In this document: positions 41,979 through 50,281 of the stretch, piece after piece
Layout of the letters: every line of letters begins with the position of its first letter
Position numbering within the stretch: position 1 is the first letter of the stretch
NCBI RefSeq assembly: GCF_023955655.1
Contig: NZ_JAMXHT010000001.1
Span: 372,001-436,000 of the forward strand
Direction of reading: 5' to 3'
Source of the DNA: Ralstonia soli
GTDB taxonomy: Bacteria; Pseudomonadota; Gammaproteobacteria; Burkholderiales; Burkholderiaceae
Length of the DNA: 64,000 nucleotides
Notes under the pieces: model-generated
What the model was told of the DNA's origin: nothing
What the model saw: the letters and a program-made list of their open reading frames with translations, nothing else
The model's database searches: none
Position numbers and translations under genes: made by a program

Positions 41979-43205
41979 TCAAGCCGCCTGGCGGCGCGGC
42001 CAGCCGGCCAGTGTCTGGCGGATGGCCTCCAGCGCCAGTGCGAGTTCGGCCTCGCCAATCACCAGCGGTGGTGTCAGACGGACCACGTTGCCGTAGGTGT
42101 CCTTGGTCAGCACGCCGCGTTCGGCCACCGCGAAGGCGAAGTCGTGCGCGTCGATGTCGGCGTCCAGCTGCAGGCCGATCATCAGGCCGCGTCCGCGCAC
42201 CTGCCGCACGCCGTGGCCGATGAGCGCCTTCAGTTCGTCGATGAACGCGGTGCCCACGCGCGCCGCACGCTGCGGCAGTTGCTCTTCGATCAGCAAGGCG
42301 AGTGCCGCGCGCCCAATGTGCGCCGCGAGCGGATTGCCGCCAAACGTGGAGCCGTGGTCACCCGGCTGGAACACGCCCATGACGGCTTCGCGCCCGGCAA
42401 TGGCCGACACCGGCACCATGCCGCCGCCCAGTGCCTTGCCGAGCACCACCAAGTCCGCTTCCACGCCTTCGTGCCAGCTCGCCAGCACATCGCCGGTGCG
42501 GCCCAGGCCGGTTTGCACCTCATCGCAGACGAGCAGCACGTTGTGCTGCGTGGCGAGTTCGCGCGCGAGTTTCAGGTAGCCCGGTGGCGGCACGACGATG
42601 CCGCCTTCGCCCTGCACGGGTTCCATCAGGATGGCGCCCGTGTTGGGCCCGATGGCCGCGCGCAGCGCTTCGGCGTCGCCAAATGGGATACGGCGGAAGC
42701 CCGCCGCAAATGGGCCGAACCCGTAGCGGTATTGGTCGTGCGAAGAGAACCCGACAATGGTCGTCGTGCGGCCGTGGAAGTTGTTCTCGAAGACGATGAT
42801 CTCGGCCACGTCGGGCGCCAGGCCCTTCACGTCGCGCGCCCACTTGCGGGCGGCCTTGATGGCGGTTTCGACCGCCTCGGCGCCGGTGTTCATCGGCAGC
42901 GCGCGGTCCATGCGGGTGATGCGGCAGACGTCGGCCAGGAAAGGGCCGAGTTCGGTGTTGTGGAAGGCGCGCGAGGTCAGCGTCAGGCGGCCCGCCTGTT
43001 CCATCAGCGCGGCAACGAGTTTCGGGTGGGCGTGCCCGAAGCTGACGGCCGAGTACGCCGACATCATGTCGAGATAGCGCCGCCCGTCGGTATCGAACAG
43101 CCACACACCTTCGCCGCGTTCCAGCATGACCGGCAGTGGCGCATAGTTGCGCGCGCCATAGCGCTCTTCCAGGATGTAGCTCGGATGTTGCGTTGCGGTC
43201 GTCAT
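41979..43205 (-). CDS. rocD: Ornithine-oxo-acid aminotransferase
   Basis: 408 aa from ATG 43205. PLP-dependent class III aminotransferase making glutamate 5-semialdehyde from ornithine. It opens YILEERYGARNYAPLPVMLERG, typical of RocD. The cofactor lysine is in VLGKALGGGMVPVSA, with the LLVCDEVQTGLGRTG block before it. It is first in the rocD-rocF operon and divergent from a LysR regulator with a low-GC control region between them. Confidence 0.95.
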   Translation of the reverse strand: MTTATQHPSYILEERYGARNYAPLPVMLERGEGVWLFDTDGRRYLDMMSAYSAVSFGHAHPKLVAALMEQAGRLTLTSRAFHNTELGPFLADVCRITRMDRALPMNTGAEAVETAIKAARKWARDVKGLAPDVAEIIVFENNFHGRTTTIVGFSSHDQYRYGFGPFAAGFRRIPFGDAEALRAAIGPNTGAILMEPVQGEGGIVVPPPGYLKLARELATQHNVLLVCDEVQTGLGRTGDVLASWHEGVEADLVVLGKALGGGMVPVSAIAGREAVMGVFQPGDHGSTFGGNPLAAHIGRAALALLIEEQLPQRAARVGTAFIDELKALIGHGVRQVRGRGLMIGLQLDADIDAHDFAFAVAERGVLTKDTYGNVVRLTPPLVIGEAELALALEAIRQTLAGWPRRQAA

Positions 43206-43347
43206 GATGGCCTCCGTGCAAGGTACATCGTTCACTTGCGGCGGATTGTGCGATCTGCAAGACTTGAAATCAAATCGAATGTTTTTCGTTTTTCGATCCA
43301 AAAAATTGATGGATTAAGGCGTCAATTTTTCGGCCGGTATCTACGTT
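43206..43347. promoter_or_regulatory. AT-rich divergent control region of rocD and the LysR gene
   Basis: The interval is clearly more AT-rich than its surroundings. It holds TCGAA at 43276 and TTCGA near 43293 as the ends of an interrupted dyad around ATGTTTTTCG, and several T-N11-A pairs compatible with LysR boxes. Neither promoter could be fixed with certainty. Confidence 0.45.
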
Positions 43348-44274
43348 ATGTCGCACTCTCCGCTGCGCTATCTGCATAGTTTTCTCACGGTCGCGAATGA
43401 GGGCAGCTTTGTCCGTGCGGCCGACCACCTAGCGGTGTCGCAGCCGGCGCTGTCTTACCAGATGCGGCAGCTGGAGCAGTGGCTGGGCGTGCCGCTGTTC
43501 GAGCGCTCGGGGCGCAAGCTTGTGCTCACGCGCGCGGGCACCTCGGTACGGGCATGGTGCCGCGATGCGTTTGCCGGCCTCGATGAGTTGCGCGCCGCGC
43601 TGCACAGCGGCGAGGTGGAGCGCGTGTCGCTCAAGCTGGCGAGTGGTTCCAGCTTCGGGCGCTATGTGCTGATGCCGGCGCTGCTGAGGCCGTCGCCCGA
43701 ATCCGATGCGCCGCTGCTCGACGACGTGCGCCTCGAACTTGCCTTCGGCAGCGACGACGAGGTTTTCAGCCACGTCGAATCGGGCCGTGCAGATCTCGGC
43801 TTCGTCTACACACCGCGCACCTCGCGGCTGTTCGAGCACCACGCCGTCTACACGGAAGAATTCGTGCTGGCCTGCAGCGCCCGCGCGCTCCGCGAGCACG
43901 GCGCGCCCCGCACGCTGGCCGACTGCGCGGCGCTGCCGTTTGTCACCTATGACGAATCGGATGCGGTGTACGGCCTGTGGTTCAAGGCGCTGTATCGGCG
44001 CCTGCCCGAGACGACCGTCAGCGCGCATCACGTGTCGGATCTGGAAGAGGTGAGCACGCTGGTGGAGGCGGGCATGGGCTGGTCGGTGCTGCCGCTGCAC
44101 GCCATTCAGGATGCGGTGGAGCGCAGTCGCCTGCAGGTGGTACGCCCCATCGTGACGCGGCGCTGCCTGAACACCGTGTTTGCGGTGCGCCGCACGTCGA
44201 GCTTTCCGAGCGAGGCGCAGGATCGCCTGCTCGTGCGCCTGGCGCAACTCGATGCGGCCGCCGCGAAAGCCTAG
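43348..44274 (+). CDS. LysR-family transcriptional regulator
   Basis: 308 aa. N-terminal winged helix (LHSFLTVANEGSFVRAADHLAVSQPALSYQ is the standard LysR segment, seen here in short blocks such as SFVRAADHLAVSQPALSYQ), linker helix, then a two-lobe periplasmic-binding-like effector domain (from ~95). Divergent transcription from rocD-rocF strongly suggests it activates arginine/ornithine breakdown, with arginine or ornithine as a likely co-inducer; that assignment is from context. Confidence 0.9.
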   Translation: MSHSPLRYLHSFLTVANEGSFVRAADHLAVSQPALSYQMRQLEQWLGVPLFERSGRKLVLTRAGTSVRAWCRDAFAGLDELRAALHSGEVERVSLKLASGSSFGRYVLMPALLRPSPESDAPLLDDVRLELAFGSDDEVFSHVESGRADLGFVYTPRTSRLFEHHAVYTEEFVLACSARALREHGAPRTLADCAALPFVTYDESDAVYGLWFKALYRRLPETTVSAHHVSDLEEVSTLVEAGMGWSVLPLHAIQDAVERSRLQVVRPIVTRRCLNTVFAVRRTSSFPSEAQDRLLVRLAQLDAAAAKA

Positions 44275-44354
44275 GCATCCACAACGCCAATCCAGCACCG
44301 GACAGGAAGCGAAGATTGCGCCTGCACGACGCGCAGGTGTTCGTTGGCGTTATC

Positions 44355-44383
44355 TTGAAATTAATTAATTCGACAATTAATAT
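44355..44383 (+). promoter_or_regulatory. Promoter and overlapping operator of the TetR/exporter operon
   Basis: TTGAAA (44355-44360), a 17-base spacer and TAATAT (44378-44383) make a good sigma-70 promoter eight bases before the ATG of the TetR gene. The perfect dyad ATTAATT-CGAC-AATTAAT (44364-44381) covers the spacer and -10, where a TetR dimer would block RNA polymerase. Transcription would then start at or beside the start codon, giving a leaderless or near-leaderless mRNA. Confidence 0.7.
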
Positions 44384-44390
44384 TTTCGGC

Positions 44391-45125
44391 ATGGCAACCC
44401 GCAAACCTTCCCCCCGGGGCCCCGGTCGGCCCCGTCGTCAACAGGGTTCAACGCAGGACGACCTGCGCGACCGCCTGCTCGATATTGCCGTCGCGTTGTT
44501 TGCGCGGGATGGCGTCGGCCCGACCACGCTCGCCGCCATCGCCCGCGAAGCCGGCGTGACGGCGCCGATGGTGCATTACCACTTCAAGACGCGCGACCAG
44601 TTGCTTGATGCGGTGGTGGAAGGGCGCATCCGCCCGCTGATCGATCAGGTGACAGGCCCGGCATTGGCGATCATTGCCAGCGATGCGCATCTGCCTGATC
44701 TGGCGCAAACCGTGGCCGGCGTGGCGCAGCGTATGGTGGCGGTGGCAACGGCCACGCCGTGGTTTCCGACGCTGTGGATCCGTGAGATCGCCAGCGAGGG
44801 TGGCCAGTTGCGCGAGCGCGTGTTCGCGCGCATTGCGCTGGAGCGCGCCACGTTGCTGGTCGATCGCATCGCCCGCGCACAGGCCGCCGGGGCCGTGAAC
44901 CCGGCCCTGCAGCCGCCGCTGGTGATGGTGTCGGTGATCGGCCTGGCGATGCTGCCGCTGGCCACGCGCGCGTTGTGGGGGCGGCTGCCGCTGGCAGAGC
45001 AGGTGAGCGACGAGGCCATCGGTCAGCATGTGGCCGCGTTGCTGCTGCACGGCATCGGCCCCAGTGCGGCGCCTGCGGATGATCGCCCCAAGAAAGCCAA
45101 GCCCAAGAGCAAGGGGCGCAAGTAG
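44391..45125 (+). CDS. TetR-family transcriptional regulator
   Basis: 244 aa from ATG 44391. A basic, proline-rich start (KPSPRGPGRPRRQQG) precedes the TetR helix-turn-helix (LLDIAVALFARDGVGPTTLAA then EAGVTAPMVHYHF). The C-terminal ligand domain is of the CerR type often linked to exporters, and the protein ends in a lysine-rich tail (KKAKPKSKGRK). It is first gene of a cluster with HlyD, ATPase and permease genes and probably represses them and itself. Confidence 0.88.
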   Translation: MATRKPSPRGPGRPRRQQGSTQDDLRDRLLDIAVALFARDGVGPTTLAAIAREAGVTAPMVHYHFKTRDQLLDAVVEGRIRPLIDQVTGPALAIIASDAHLPDLAQTVAGVAQRMVAVATATPWFPTLWIREIASEGGQLRERVFARIALERATLLVDRIARAQAAGAVNPALQPPLVMVSVIGLAMLPLATRALWGRLPLAEQVSDEAIGQHVAALLLHGIGPSAAPADDRPKKAKPKSKGRK

Positions 45126-45173
45126 ACGAACGCGATCCATGCATCGCACCCATCGAATCCGGCGGAGGTCGGT

Positions 45174-46133
45174 ATGCGGCAAGCGTTGTGCATCGGGGTA
45201 GGGTGGTTGGCGGCAGCCATGACATTGGCCGGTTGCGCCAAGCAAGACACGCACACTCACCAGGGCTACGTGGAAGGCGAGTTTGTCTACGTGGCATCGC
45301 CCGTGGGCGGCCGGCTGGAGCACCTGAGCGTGCAGCGCGGGCAGACCGTCAACGCAGGTGTGCCGTTGTTCGTGCTGGAGTCGGTGGACGAAACGGCCGC
45401 CCGCCAACAGGCCGCCGCGCAATTGCAGGCGGCCGAAGCCCAGCTCGCCGATCTGAATGTCGGCAAGCGCGTGCCCGAAGTGGATGCGGTGCGTGCGCAA
45501 CTGGCGCAGGCGGTGGCGGCAGACAGGCTCTCGACGACGCAACTGGCGCGCGATGAGGCGCAATTCCGCGCCGGTGGCATCGCGCAGTCGCAGCTCGATG
45601 CCAGCCGTTCGACCGCGCAGAGCAACGCACAGCGCGTGCGCGAACTGACCAATCAACTACGCATTGCACAGTTGCCGGCGCGCAATGACCAGATCCGCGC
45701 GCAATCCGCGCAGGTGGAGGCCGCACGCGCGGCGGTGGCGCAGGCGCAATGGCGCCTCGATCAGAAGGCGCAGAAGGCCACGCAGGGCGGGCTCGTGTTC
45801 GACACGCTCTATCGCGAGGGCGAGTGGGTCGGCGCCGGTAGCCCTGTCGTGCGCATGCTGCCGCCGGCCAACGTGAAGGTGCGCTTCTTCGTGCCGCAGG
45901 CCGTGGTGGGTGCGCTCAAGCCGGGGCAAGCTGCGCGCATCCATTGCGATGGCTGTGCCGCCGACATCAACGCCACCGTCACCTACGTCGCTAACGAGGC
46001 GGAATACACCCCGCCCGTGATCTACAGCAACACCACGCGCGACAAGCTCGTCTTCATGGTGGAGGCGCGGCCCGCCACCGCCGATGGCCCGAAGCTGCGG
46101 CCCGGCCAGCCCGTTGAGGTGACGCTGCCATGA
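45174..46133 (+). CDS. HlyD-family periplasmic adaptor subunit
   Basis: 319 aa. Signal peptide with lipobox-like LAGC near residue 20, so it may be an inner-membrane lipoprotein. The layout is an N-terminal lipoyl half (EGEFVYVASPVGGRLEHLSVQRG), a long coiled-coil hairpin (~75-200, many A/Q repeats), the second lipoyl half (GGLVFDTLYREGEWVGAG) and a beta-barrel domain. It resembles YbhG. It bridges the ABC-2 exporter to an outer-membrane channel such as the NodT protein downstream. Confidence 0.9.
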   Translation: MRQALCIGVGWLAAAMTLAGCAKQDTHTHQGYVEGEFVYVASPVGGRLEHLSVQRGQTVNAGVPLFVLESVDETAARQQAAAQLQAAEAQLADLNVGKRVPEVDAVRAQLAQAVAADRLSTTQLARDEAQFRAGGIAQSQLDASRSTAQSNAQRVRELTNQLRIAQLPARNDQIRAQSAQVEAARAAVAQAQWRLDQKAQKATQGGLVFDTLYREGEWVGAGSPVVRMLPPANVKVRFFVPQAVVGALKPGQAARIHCDGCAADINATVTYVANEAEYTPPVIYSNTTRDKLVFMVEARPATADGPKLRPGQPVEVTLP

Positions 46134-47101
46134 GCACAGCCGGCAACGCTGACGGGCGCAGCGCGGGCGTGGGGGATTACGCCATCGATGTGCACGGCCT
46201 GAACAAGCACTTTGGTGACAAGCACGTCGTCAAAGACCTCTCCATGCGGGTCGCGCGCGGCGAGATCTTCGGCTTCCTCGGCCCCAACGGCAGCGGCAAG
46301 ACCACGTCGATCCGCATGATGTGCGGGCTGCTCACGCCGGACAGCGGCAGCGGCACGTGTCTGGGCTACGACATCCTCAAGCAGTCGGCGCAGATCAAAC
46401 GGCGCGTCGGCTACATGACGCAGCGGTTTTCGTATTGGGATGATCTGTCCATCCGCGAGAACCTCGACTTCGTCGCACGCCTGTACGAGATGCCCAACCG
46501 GCGCGAGGTGGTCGATCACGCGCTGGAGCATCTCGGGCTGGCCTCGCGCGCCACGCAGTTGGCCGGGGCGCTCTCGGGCGGGTGGAAGCAGCGTCTGGCA
46601 CTGGCGGCCTGCATGCTGCACAAGCCCGAGCTGCTGCTGCTTGACGAGCCCACCGCCGGCGTCGACCCGAAAGCGCGCCGCGATTTCTGGGAAGAACTGC
46701 ACCGGCTGGCAGCGGAGGGCATCTCGGTGCTGGTCAGCACGCACTACATGGATGAGGCCGAGCGTTGTCACAAGCTTGCCTACATCGCGTACGGCGAGTT
46801 GCTCGCGCAAGGCACGGCTGACGACGTGATCGCCAGTCAGCACCTGTCGACGTGGTCCGTGTCGGGCGGCAATTTGGTCGAGCTCGGCCGCAAGCTCGAA
46901 GGCCAGCCGGGCGTGGACCAGACCGTGGCCTTCGGCTCCGTGCTGCACGTGACCGGTGCGGATGCCCAGGCGCTGGAAACCACGCTGCGCAACCTGACGG
47001 GCGAATCCGGCATGCGCGCCGAGCCCATCAACACCGGCCTCGAAGACGTGTTCATCCACATGATGAAGCGCTCGTCCGACAACTACGGAGCGCAGACATG
47101 A
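46130..47101 (+). CDS. ABC-2 exporter ATP-binding protein (YbhF-like)
   Basis: 323 aa, overlapping the HlyD stop by four bases. One ATPase domain: Walker A GPNGSGKTTS, signature SGGWKQRLALAACM, Walker B LLLLDEPTAGVD, switch STHYMDEAE. A C-terminal extension of ~80 residues follows, as in drug-exporter ATPases. It powers the permease encoded next; YbhF of E. coli has two fused ATPase domains, whereas here only one is present, so the working unit is presumably a homodimer. Confidence 0.92.
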   Translation: MSTAGNADGRSAGVGDYAIDVHGLNKHFGDKHVVKDLSMRVARGEIFGFLGPNGSGKTTSIRMMCGLLTPDSGSGTCLGYDILKQSAQIKRRVGYMTQRFSYWDDLSIRENLDFVARLYEMPNRREVVDHALEHLGLASRATQLAGALSGGWKQRLALAACMLHKPELLLLDEPTAGVDPKARRDFWEELHRLAAEGISVLVSTHYMDEAERCHKLAYIAYGELLAQGTADDVIASQHLSTWSVSGGNLVELGRKLEGQPGVDQTVAFGSVLHVTGADAQALETTLRNLTGESGMRAEPINTGLEDVFIHMMKRSSDNYGAQT

Positions 47102-48255
47102 AGCTGAACGGCGAGCGGTTTTCCTTCGTGCGCTGGTGGAGCGTGGTGCTCAAGGAGTTTCTGCAGCTGCGGCGCGACCGCGTGACGTTCGCCATGATGA
47201 TTGGCATTCCCGTCATGCAGTTGTTCCTGTTTGGCTTTGCCATCAATACCGACCCGAAGCACCTGCTGACCGGCGTGATTGCGGCGGACCAGAGCGAGTT
47301 CACCCGCAGCTTTCTGGCCGCCATGCGCAACGCCGAATACTTTGACGTGACCACGACGCTGCCCGACGAAACTGCCGGGCGTGAGGCATTGGCGAAAGGA
47401 CAACTTCAGTTTGTCGTGTCGATCCCGCCGGATTTCACACGCAAGCTGGTGCGCGGAGAGAGGCCATCGCTGCTGGTGGAGGCCGACGCCACCGACCCGG
47501 CCGCGACCGGTCTGGCGCTGGCGTCCGTTTCGCAACTCGTGCAGAGCGTTGTCAGTAAAGACATGAAGGGCGTGCTGTCGCCAATCGCTGGCGTCCCAAG
47601 CGGCAGCACACCGCCGTTCGACGTGCGCTTGCACAAGCTCTACAACCCGGAAGGCATCACGCAGTACAACATCATCCCCGGCCTGATCGGCACCATCCTG
47701 ACCATGACCATGGTGATGATGACGGGCCTGGCCATGACTCGCGAACGCGAGCGCGGCACGATGGAAAACCTGCTCGCCACGCCGGTGCGCCCGCTGGAGG
47801 TGATGACCGGCAAGATCGTGCCGTACATCTTCATCGGGTTGGTGCAACTGACGATCATTCTGGCTGCGGCGTACTTCGTCTTTCATGTGCCGTTTGTCGG
47901 CAGCGTATGGATGGTGTACGTGGCGGCGCTGTTGTTCATCGTGGCGAGCCTGACGGTGGGGATCACGCTGTCGTCACTCGCGCAGAATCAGCTGCAGGCA
48001 ACGCAGCTCACGTTCTTCTACTTTCTGCCGAGCATTCTGCTGTCGGGGTTCATGTTTCCGTTTGTGGGGATGCCCAAGTGGGCGCAGGTGATCGGCAATG
48101 TGCTGCCGATGACGTATTTTCACCGGCTCACGCGCGGCATTCTGCTCAAGGGGAACGGGTGGGTGGAGCTGTGGCCGAGTATTTGGCCGTTGATGGTGTT
48201 TACGGTGGTGGTGCTGGGAATTGCGTTGCGGTTTTATCGCAAGACGTTGGATTGA
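47098..48255 (+). CDS. ABC-2 family exporter permease (YbhS/YbhR-like)
   Basis: 385 aa from ATG 47098, overlapping the ATPase stop by four bases. The N-terminal helix (VTFAMMIGIPVMQLFLFGFAI) is followed by a large periplasmic domain (~40-180) and five C-terminal helices, with TRERERGTMENLLATPVRPLEVMTGK as the ABC-2 signature seen in short form RERGTMENLLATPV. Only one permease gene is present, suggesting a homodimer. Cargo may be drugs or membrane-active compounds. Confidence 0.92.
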   Translation: MKLNGERFSFVRWWSVVLKEFLQLRRDRVTFAMMIGIPVMQLFLFGFAINTDPKHLLTGVIAADQSEFTRSFLAAMRNAEYFDVTTTLPDETAGREALAKGQLQFVVSIPPDFTRKLVRGERPSLLVEADATDPAATGLALASVSQLVQSVVSKDMKGVLSPIAGVPSGSTPPFDVRLHKLYNPEGITQYNIIPGLIGTILTMTMVMMTGLAMTRERERGTMENLLATPVRPLEVMTGKIVPYIFIGLVQLTIILAAAYFVFHVPFVGSVWMVYVAALLFIVASLTVGITLSSLAQNQLQATQLTFFYFLPSILLSGFMFPFVGMPKWAQVIGNVLPMTYFHRLTRGILLKGNGWVELWPSIWPLMVFTVVVLGIALRFYRKTLD

Positions 48256-48300
48256 GGTGGGGGCCATGCGTACGCTTTTGAGGTTTCGTGGTGATGGCGT

Positions 48301-48535
48301 TGTTGGTGCATCCCCGGTTTCGTCCCCTGTCGGGGCCGACTTACTTTCTTTGTCTTGCCAAAGAAAGGTAAGCAAAGAAAGGCGCGCCCGAGATGGCGAC
48401 TTCCCCTTGAATTTATGTCGCAGAGAGGGGAAGGGGAAAACTCGCTTCGCTCAGACAGTTCCCCTTCCCTTTTCCTCTCTGCAACAGAAATTCAAGGCGC
48501 CATCTAGGGCAGGGTACGGCCAAACCATCTGGGGG
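48301..48535 (+). repeat. Dispersed ~235-bp repeat, copy B
   Basis: Same orientation as copy A at 40744, inverse to copy C at 50041. It starts after the permease gene and runs up to the ribosome binding site of the NodT gene, so any promoter of the NodT gene must lie within the repeat. It contains the full hairpin core with CCTTGAATT/AATTCAAGG outer arms and GGGGAAGGGG/CCCCTTCCC inner arms. Confidence 0.85.
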
Positions 48536-48538
48536 CGT

Positions 48539-50008
48539 GTGTTGGCGCTTGGGGGTGCGCTGGTTGGTGGCGCGTGGGGTGTTGGTGTTGTCTCGGTGAC
48601 CGCGGTGGCGGTGAGCGGTTGTGCCGTGGGGCCTGACTTCAAGACGCCTGCCGCGCCTACGGCGCCGAGCTATTCCGCACAGCCCGTACCGCGCGAGACA
48701 GCATCGGCGCCAACGCTCGGTGGCCAAGCGCAGCATCTGACGGATGCCAATGTGCCGGTTGATTGGTGGCACTTGTTCCAATCGCCCGCGCTTGACGCGC
48801 TGGTGGATGAAGCGCTGCGCGCAAGCCCGTCGGTTGTGCAGGCGGAAGCGCGCTTGCGCCAGGCGCAGGCTGAAGCGGAAGCGCAGTTTGGTTATGCGTT
48901 GCCCTCGGTGGATGGGTCGGTTTCCGCCGTGCGCCAGCAGATCAACCCGGAGGCGTTTGGTTTCAACACGCCCAAACCGGGGCCGTTCACGCTGTATTCG
49001 GCGTCGCTGTCGGTGTCGTATGCGCTGGATTTGTTTGGCGGCGTGCGCCGGGCGCTGGAGGCATCGCGCGCGCAGGTCGATATGCAACGCTACGAGGTGG
49101 AGGCAGCGCGCCTATCGCTGGCCGGCAATGTGGTGACGACTGTAGTGCGCATTGCGGCGCTGGACGCGCAGATCGCGACCGCGCAGCGGTTGGTGACAGA
49201 GCAGCGCCAGCAGTTGGAGATCGTCGAACGCCGATTGAGCGTGGGCGGCGTCGCGCAGGTCGATGCGTTCTCGCAGCGCACGCTCGTCGCGCAGACCGAT
49301 GCCACGTTGCCGCCGCTCATGCAGCAGGCTGCGCAGCAGCGGCATCGTCTGTCGGTGCTGCTGGGCCGCGAACCCGGCGCCGGGCTGCCCGAGTTGCCGG
49401 CGCTCGACGCGCTGCACCTGCCTGATCCGCTGCCGGTATCGCTGCCGTCCACGCTTGCGCAGCGCCGCCCCGACATCCGCGCCGCCGAGGCCATGTGGCA
49501 CGAAGCCAGCGCCAACGTGGGCGTGGCCACCGCCAATCTGTTCCCGCGCATCACGCTGTCCGCAGGGCTGGGTTCGGAAACCACGGGCTTCCGCAACCTG
49601 CTTGGCGCGGGATCGAGCATCTGGAACCTGGGCGCCGGGCTCACGCAGCCGCTCTTCCACGGCGGCACCCTGCGCGCGAAAAAGCGCGAAGCCGAAGCCG
49701 CCTACGACGCAGCCGGCGCCGCCTACAGGCAAGCCGTATTGCAAGGCCTGCAGGAAGTCGCCGACGCCTTGCACGCCGTCAACAACGACGCACAAGCACT
49801 GCAGGCAAAAGCCTTGGCAACCGACCAGGCCCAGCAGACCCTGCGCGCCGCCGAAGCCCGCCACGCCGCCGGCGGCATCAGCACGCTAGCGTTGCTGGAT
49901 GCGCAGCGCCAGGTCGACCAGGCAACGCTGCAACAGGTACAGAGCCGAGCCGATCGCTTGCTGGATTCCGCCGCCCTGATGCAAGCCCTGGGCGGCGGCT
50001 GGCAGTAG
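48539..50008 (+). CDS. NodT-family outer-membrane efflux lipoprotein
   Basis: 489 aa with GTG 48539 (TTG 48542 is an alternative); GGGGG is just upstream. Signal peptide with lipobox VSGC, then the family start AVGPDFKTPAAP. Two OEP repeats (~75-265 and ~285-480) carry the usual long helices; conserved words are VDWWHLFQSPALDALVDEAL and RRPDIRAAEAMWHEASANVGVA in parts. It forms the outer-membrane channel for the HlyD-ABC exporter upstream. It is separated from that operon and flanked by inverted copies of the dispersed repeat. Confidence 0.9.
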   Translation: MLALGGALVGGAWGVGVVSVTAVAVSGCAVGPDFKTPAAPTAPSYSAQPVPRETASAPTLGGQAQHLTDANVPVDWWHLFQSPALDALVDEALRASPSVVQAEARLRQAQAEAEAQFGYALPSVDGSVSAVRQQINPEAFGFNTPKPGPFTLYSASLSVSYALDLFGGVRRALEASRAQVDMQRYEVEAARLSLAGNVVTTVVRIAALDAQIATAQRLVTEQRQQLEIVERRLSVGGVAQVDAFSQRTLVAQTDATLPPLMQQAAQQRHRLSVLLGREPGAGLPELPALDALHLPDPLPVSLPSTLAQRRPDIRAAEAMWHEASANVGVATANLFPRITLSAGLGSETTGFRNLLGAGSSIWNLGAGLTQPLFHGGTLRAKKREAEAAYDAAGAAYRQAVLQGLQEVADALHAVNNDAQALQAKALATDQAQQTLRAAEARHAAGGISTLALLDAQRQVDQATLQQVQSRADRLLDSAALMQALGGGWQ

Positions 50009-50040
50009 TAAACCAAATCGCCAACACCAGCACCCAGACG

Positions 50041-50274
50041 GTGTGGCTGTTGACGTTCTTGCCCTAAATGGCGCCTTGAATTTCTGTTGCAGGGAGGAAA
50101 AAGGAAGGGGAACTGTCTGAGCGAAGCGAGTTTTCCCCTTCCCCTCCCTGCGACATCAATTCAAGGAATCTTTCGCCATCTCGGGCGCGCCTTTCTTTGC
50201 TTACTTTCTTTGGCAAGACAAAGAAAGTGAGTCAGCCCCGGCAGGGGATGAAACAAGGGATGGACCCAAACCGC
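50041..50274 (-). repeat. Dispersed ~235-bp repeat, copy C (inverted)
   Basis: Reverse-complement copy of A and B, with the longest shared stretch around the CTCGCTTCGCTCAGACAG core and the GGCGCGCCCGAGATGGCG word. It fills the space between the NodT gene and panE. With copy B it makes a pair of inverted repeats 1.5 kb apart around the NodT gene. Confidence 0.85.
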
Positions 50275-50281
50275 AAAACAA

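Noticed and set aside
41664-43379. A 571-codon antisense frame over rocF and rocD
   Set aside because: No domain and compositional bias typical of antisense frames; both metabolic genes are intact.
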